Of a DNA stretch of 64,000 nucleotides, positions 60,231 through 64,000 are shown piece after piece; position 1 is the first letter of the stretch; every line of letters starts with the position of its first letter. The DNA is taken from positions 1 to 64,000 of the forward strand of contig JANQOE010000128.1 in the NCBI GenBank assembly GCA_028279245.1. Direction: 5' to 3'. The stretch comes from Alphaproteobacteria bacterium. Lineage in GTDB: Bacteria; Pseudomonadota; Alphaproteobacteria; UBA6615. The notes below the pieces were generated by a model. The model saw only the letters and a program-made list of their open reading frames with translations. It did no database searches and was not told the DNA's origin. Both the position numbers and the translations under genes were made by a program.

Positions 60231-61289
60231 CTACTGCAGCAGCCACTCATTGAACTTCTCGCCCAGGGACTCGCCGAAGTCGGCCCAGAAGATGCCGTCA
60301 GCCTTGATGCCCTTGTCGATATGCGCTGTCGGCAGGTCGTTGGTGACCGCCGGATCGACTAGGGCCGCGCCGGACCGGCGGGTCGGGCCGTAGGCCACAT
60401 CCTGCATGCCCGATAACGGCTTGGTGTTAGTCGCGAACTTGATGAAGTCGAGCGCCAGGTCCTTGTTCGGCGTGCCTTTGACAATGGCCCAAACGTCCAG
60501 GTCGAACACATTGCTGTCCCAGACCATCTCGAACGGTCGCCCGTCGTCTTTGATGGCGCCGAAGATCCGGCCGTTGGCGGACTGCACCATCACCGCGCCG
60601 CCATCATTCAATAGCTGAGGCGCTTGCGACCAGGAATCGAACCACACGAGATCGTCCTTGACGGTATCCAGCTTGGCGAAGGCCCGGGCCTGACCCTCAT
60701 CGGTCGACAGCACGTCGTAGACCTCATCCGGCGCCACGCCGTCGGCGATCAGCGCCCATTCGAGATTGACCTGCGGACGCTTCCGCAGCGCGCGCTTGCC
60801 TGGGAAGGTCTCGGTATCGAAGAAGTCGGCGATCGTCGATGGCGGTCCACCACCGATGGTCTCCGTATTGTAGGCATAAATGATCGCCCAGAAGATCACG
60901 CCGACGCCGCACTCATTGGCCAATGCCTCCGGAAAGAAGTCTTCCTCGGCTGGGGTGCCGTCGTCGCCAGGAGGCAGAATGTCCCGCGGAATGACTTCCA
61001 GCAGGCCTTCGGAACACGCCCGTTCTAGGTCGATCACTTCGATGTCGACCACATCCCATTGGATGTTGTTGGCTTCGACTTGCGCTTTGATCTCGGCGAT
61101 ACCGCCGGAATAGTCCTCGAACAGGACCTTGTTCCCCGTGGCTTCGATATACGGGTCGATCATATGCTTCTTCTGCGCCGCGCCATAGGCCCCGCCGAAC
61201 GAAACGGCAGTCAACTCCTGGGCAACCACGGGCCCGGCGGCCATGGCCAACAACGCGGCCGAGCCGATCAGTGCGCTTCTGAGTGTCAT
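60231..61289 (-). CDS. polyamine-type ABC transporter solute-binding protein (PotD/PotF-like)
   Basis: This is a periplasmic binding protein of 352 residues. The signal peptide is LIGSAALLAMAAGPVVAQEL (cleavage near residue 24), and the mature protein starts with TAVSFGGAYGAAQKKHMIDP, the usual first strand of this family. The ATG at 61289 is preferred to the GTG at 61304 because GGGGAAG precedes it at the right spacing. The substrate side chains of true PotD cannot be checked by eye, so polyamine is only the family default. Confidence 0.93.
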   Translation of the reverse strand: MTLRSALIGSAALLAMAAGPVVAQELTAVSFGGAYGAAQKKHMIDPYIEATGNKVLFEDYSGGIAEIKAQVEANNIQWDVVDIEVIDLERACSEGLLEVIPRDILPPGDDGTPAEEDFFPEALANECGVGVIFWAIIYAYNTETIGGGPPSTIADFFDTETFPGKRALRKRPQVNLEWALIADGVAPDEVYDVLSTDEGQARAFAKLDTVKDDLVWFDSWSQAPQLLNDGGAVMVQSANGRIFGAIKDDGRPFEMVWDSNVFDLDVWAIVKGTPNKDLALDFIKFATNTKPLSGMQDVAYGPTRRSGAALVDPAVTNDLPTAHIDKGIKADGIFWADFGESLGEKFNEWLLQ

Positions 61290-61355
61290 ATTTTGCTTCC
61301 CCACTGTTTGTTAAGTCCTCGGGTTATCGGGCGGACACTGCGTGTGAACGCCGGA

Positions 61356-62534
61356 TCACGTGGCACGAAACGCGAAACAGTCGCTGGCTTGCCAGATCAA
61401 CTGCGCGTTCTGCCCTTCGTCGAATTTCGGTGCTGCCAGATCGTTCAGCACCTTGATGGTTACTTCAGAACCATCCGGAAGCTCAAAATAGTAGCGGATG
61501 AAATCGCCCACATAGTGGCGCACGATAAAGCAGGCCGTGATCTCGCTGTCGTAGGCGTGATCGCTCGGTTTGATGAACATTTTCTCCGGCCGAACCGAAA
61601 CGATGCAGTCCGTGCCCGTCCCGCTGACATCGCCGCGCTGCGTCAACACCTCTTGCCCACCGGCCAGCGTCACCCGCACCCGGTCGCCCGCGATTTCCGC
61701 GACCGTCCCGGGGATCAGATTGTTCTCGCCGATGAAGTCGGCGACGAACGCATTCTCGGGCTGCTCATAGAGCACGTCCGGGGTCGCGCATTGCTGCACC
61801 ACACCGTCATTGAACACCGCCACCCGGTCAGACATTGTCAGCGCCTCGGTCTGATCGTGGGTCACGTAGATGACGGTGAAGCCCAGCTTGCTGTGCAGCC
61901 GGGTGATCTCGAACTGCATCTGTTCCCGCAGCTTCTTGTCCAGGGCGCCGAGCGGTTCGTCCATGAGCACGAGGGACGGTTCAAAAATTAACGCGCGCGC
62001 CAGCGCCACCCGCTGCCGCTGGCCACCCGAAAGCTGGGCCGGATGGCGATTGCCGAAGCCGCTGAGCTCGACCAGGGACAGGTATTCCTCTACCCGGCTA
62101 TCAATGTCCCTGCGGTCCAGATTTCGCACCTTCAGCGGGTAGGCCAGGTTCTCCACCACCGACATGTGCGGGAACAGGGCGTAATTCTGGAACACCATCC
62201 CGATGTTGCGCTTGTAGGGCGCCAGGCGGGTGATCGGTGTGCCGTTGATCTGGATTTCGCCACCGGTCACGCTCTCAAACCCGGCCAGCAGCATCAGGAT
62301 AGTGGTCTTCCCGGATCCTGACGGGCCAAGCAGCGTAATGAACTCACCTTCGGCCACATCCAGGCTGAAGCCTTTGACGACCAACGTCTTGTGGTCGTAG
62401 CTCTTCTTAACGTCAATAAACTGGAGAAACCGGTCGGCCTGAAAGGCCCTGGCCGCAGGGGCGGAAGAACCAGCAACCCGGCGCGGCCCCGGGCGGGTCT
62501 CAGATTCGCTGACTTGACTGACGGCCAAAACCAA
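61356..62534 (-). CDS. polyamine-type ABC transporter ATP-binding protein (PotA-like)
   Basis: This is an ATPase of 392 residues. Walker A is GPSGSGKTT, the signature is LSGGQRQRVALARAL, and Walker B is LVLMDEPLGALD; a C-terminal TOBE domain follows (SVRPEKMFIKPSDHAYDSEI). The first 40 residues are a variable leader, so Met may be internal, but no better start is obvious. It is the first gene of the operon; a 17-bp palindrome lies 20 bases upstream of its start. Confidence 0.95.
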   Translation of the reverse strand: MVLAVSQVSESETRPGPRRVAGSSAPAARAFQADRFLQFIDVKKSYDHKTLVVKGFSLDVAEGEFITLLGPSGSGKTTILMLLAGFESVTGGEIQINGTPITRLAPYKRNIGMVFQNYALFPHMSVVENLAYPLKVRNLDRRDIDSRVEEYLSLVELSGFGNRHPAQLSGGQRQRVALARALIFEPSLVLMDEPLGALDKKLREQMQFEITRLHSKLGFTVIYVTHDQTEALTMSDRVAVFNDGVVQQCATPDVLYEQPENAFVADFIGENNLIPGTVAEIAGDRVRVTLAGGQEVLTQRGDVSGTGTDCIVSVRPEKMFIKPSDHAYDSEITACFIVRHYVGDFIRYYFELPDGSEVTIKVLNDLAAPKFDEGQNAQLIWQASDCFAFRAT

Positions 62535-62553
62535 CCGACTACGCTGCTGTCAT

Positions 62554-62570
62554 TAATCCATCATGGATTA
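62554..62570. promoter_or_regulatory. 17-bp perfect palindrome TAATCCATCATGGATTA
   Basis: Two eight-base arms surround a single C, 20 bases upstream of the PotA-like start codon. The position is that of a repressor site over the promoter or leader of the importer operon. ATCCAT/ATGGAT half sites are plausible for a dimeric regulator, but no regulator gene is adjacent within the window. Confidence 0.55.
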
Positions 62571-62624
62571 GCACACGTTAACCCCCGCGCAGGCAAGGGC
62601 CAATCGTGGCAGTCTGCGGTCCTT

Positions 62625-63050
62625 CTAGTTCCTGGCCTCTGGTGGCTGTGGGTTGTTGGCCGGGTTGGTATCGTGTTTGGTCATCCGGCTGACGATGTCA
62701 CCCCCGATCAAGGGCTGCAGGGCGGCCTCCAGCGCATCCGCCTTGGTCCGGTCGTAGACCTCGTCCCCACCGACATAGAGCGTGAAGGATTTGGTGTATT
62801 TGGCTTCCTTGGCGGGGTTCTCGATCGTCGCCTTTGTCCACTCATACAGCGGATAACGATCGACTCCGTTGCGCTCCGCCTCGGCCACGTAGCCGGCAAA
62901 CGCATCATACTGACACTTTAGAGCGGCGTCGTGCTCCGCCAGGATAGCTGGCAGCGGCGCCAGCGAAGGGTCGCTCGGATCGCACCGCGCCGTCGCGGCA
63001 AAATCATCCGTCAGGTAGATCCGAACCTGATACTGCCAGTCTTCGCTCAT
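62625..63050 (-). CDS. hypothetical protein
   Basis: This 141-residue protein starts MSEDWQYQVRIYLTDDFAAT and is soluble, mixed alpha/beta, with no signal peptide. The ATG at 63050 has AGAGGAAG just upstream; an in-frame codon at 63194 would add a poorly conserved leader overlapping the divergent PAS gene. I do not recognise a family. It ends in a Pro/Asn-rich tail (TNPANNPQPPEARN). Confidence 0.7.
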   Translation of the reverse strand: MSEDWQYQVRIYLTDDFAATARCDPSDPSLAPLPAILAEHDAALKCQYDAFAGYVAEAERNGVDRYPLYEWTKATIENPAKEAKYTKSFTLYVGGDEVYDRTKADALEAALQPLIGGDIVSRMTKHDTNPANNPQPPEARN

Positions 63051-63118
63051 GGCTTCCTCTTGGCGATCGCCAACCGGCCGGTTCCGGCTTTTCGTACCGA
63101 GACGGTTGTCTCGCACAG

Positions 63119-63709
63119 GTGCTTCAGTATAAGCGGACCTGCTTCGGAGGTCTCGGACCGGCCGTCGCGCCTCCAGGAAAAGAGTATAGCGCATTGGACG
63201 GAATTGGCAGCGAGCGTCTCAAAGAGTTGGTTGGCTATTGGCGAGAGCTAGCAGCAAACGCCAATGGCATGCCGCCGCGCAGCGTGCTGGACCCGAACGA
63301 CATCCCCCAACTGCTGCGCCAGATGTTGCTGGTTGACGTCGAGTATGAGCCCCTACGCTTCAGCAATCGGCTGGTCGGGACCAAGGTGGCAAGTTCCGTT
63401 GGCCGCGATACCACGGGCCAGGCCGTCGAGGGCAACATGTACCGGCAGACGACCGGCAAGATCGTCGAGTCCTACACGGCGGTGGTCGACGAACGCCGCC
63501 CGATGCACGCGGTCGGCACCGTCAAGTTCTCGGCAGCCCACACTCTCGATGCGGAGGTCGTGCTGCTGCCGTTATTCGACCACGATGTCGTGGTCGTCAT
63601 CGTGGTCGGTCTCGAACTAGACGGCGTCGCGATGGCGGGCGCTGGGCAGCCCCAGAGCAATCGGTCGTTTGAGATCCATACCAAAGGGCCGCGACTGTTA
63701 CGGTTGTAG
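63119..63709 (+). CDS. PAS-domain protein
   Basis: The 196-residue protein consists mainly of a PAS-fold domain of the kind common in alphaproteobacteria (LKELVGYWRELAANANGMPP, RSVLDPNDIPQLLRQMLLVD, then YEPLRFSNRLVGT). No output domain is present. The start is uncertain: GTG at 63119 is used, but a TTG at about 63195 just before the domain is equally possible. It is divergent from the hypothetical gene at 62625-63050. Such stand-alone PAS proteins are sensors or adaptors of unknown partner. Confidence 0.75.
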   Translation: MLQYKRTCFGGLGPAVAPPGKEYSALDGIGSERLKELVGYWRELAANANGMPPRSVLDPNDIPQLLRQMLLVDVEYEPLRFSNRLVGTKVASSVGRDTTGQAVEGNMYRQTTGKIVESYTAVVDERRPMHAVGTVKFSAAHTLDAEVVLLPLFDHDVVVVIVVGLELDGVAMAGAGQPQSNRSFEIHTKGPRLLRL

Positions 63710-63812
63710 TCACCCCCTACGAAAGGGCAGCGCTCCCACTAGCGCGCGGTGGCGCCGACTCCGCTCGTGGCAGCACCCTTGGGCACAGTTGATTTGCCTG
63801 AGGGAGCCCAAC

Positions 63813-64000
63813 TTGCACGCAACTGACGTTGAAAAGTACGCCTCCGCCGTCCAGGACGCTTACGGCGAAGACGCGCGGGAATTCGCCCGCAAAATGGCAG
63901 CGCGTTTTGCCGGAACCGAGACCGAGGTCGAGCTGTTTTGGCAAACTGTCGAGCAGAGTCTCGCAGCCGAGGCACCTTCCAGTGAGCCCGCGCCATCTTC
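63813..64000 (+). CDS. hypothetical protein, 3' end beyond the window
   Basis: A TTG at 63813 with GAGGGAGC just upstream opens a frame that begins MHATDVEKYASAVQDAYGED and runs off the window edge at about residue 62. It is charged and helical, with no signal peptide. I do not recognise it. The good ribosome-binding site and the uninterrupted GC3 pattern support a real gene. Confidence 0.55.
   Translation, partial: MHATDVEKYASAVQDAYGEDAREFARKMAARFAGTETEVELFWQTVEQSLAAEAPSSEPAPS

Noticed and set aside
1-64000. CRISPR arrays, rRNA genes, intact transposases or integrases
   Set aside because: No regularly spaced short repeats, no rRNA-like blocks and no recombinase motifs were found on reading both strands.

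Overview
The window looks like a chromosomal segment of a GC-rich alphaproteobacterium, probably Rhodospirillales-like. This rests on the gyrA-coaD-cyclophilin-cyclophilin order, frequent GTG/TTG starts and Pot- and Dpp-type transporters; no 16S gene is present, so the assignment is inference.

Layout. (1) 1-5659 is core chromosome: the 3' part of gyrA, coaD, two cyclophilins, a GFA-family protein and a class V aminotransferase. (2) 5797-21513 has the form of a genomic island. A complete tRNA-Lys(TTT) lies at its left end, and a degenerate copy of that tRNA's 3' half lies about 15.6 kb away. Inside are a five-gene dipeptide/oligopeptide-type ABC importer, an SDR dehydrogenase, a DUF6807 protein, a MocR-type regulator, an SRPBCC protein, and the two bacterial halves of the tomato Tm-1 architecture (a PEP-hydrolase-like TIM barrel and a UPF0261 protein) as separate genes. 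The right part holds gene debris (a phage-like fragment and a frameshifted sigma region 4) and an alpha/beta hydrolase. GTAC-centred inverted repeats lie in the divergent promoter.

(3) 21531 to about 50400 is a large exopolysaccharide or capsule locus. It has a polyprenyl-phosphate sugar transferase, GT4 and GT26 transferases, a Wzc-type co-polymerase/kinase, a Wzx flippase and a Wzy/WaaL-type protein. Sugar nucleotide genes cover GDP-D-glycero-D-manno-heptose (GmhB, HddA, HddC), GDP-mannose 3,5-epimerase and UDP-xylose synthase. Decoration or tailoring genes include a carbamoyltransferase with its SxtJ and DUF5989 partners, a sulfotransferase, two SGNH hydrolases, a polysaccharide deacetylase and a GH10 glycanase. 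Two perfect palindromes (17 and 19 bp) lie between the two main divergent operons.

(4) 50383-57177 is an unusual enzyme cluster: two ATP-grasp ligases, a JmjC/cupin-like protein, a PhyH-type dioxygenase, a 6-phosphogluconate-dehydrogenase-like reductase and an RraA-family protein. I do not recognise this combination. (5) 57379-64000 holds a truncated DASS transporter remnant, a small hypothetical gene, a polyamine-type ABC operon (potA-potD-potB-potC order) with a 17-bp palindrome just upstream, and a PAS-domain gene and small unknown genes at the right edge.

Functions are assigned from motifs read by eye. No database search, GC calculation or structure prediction was run.
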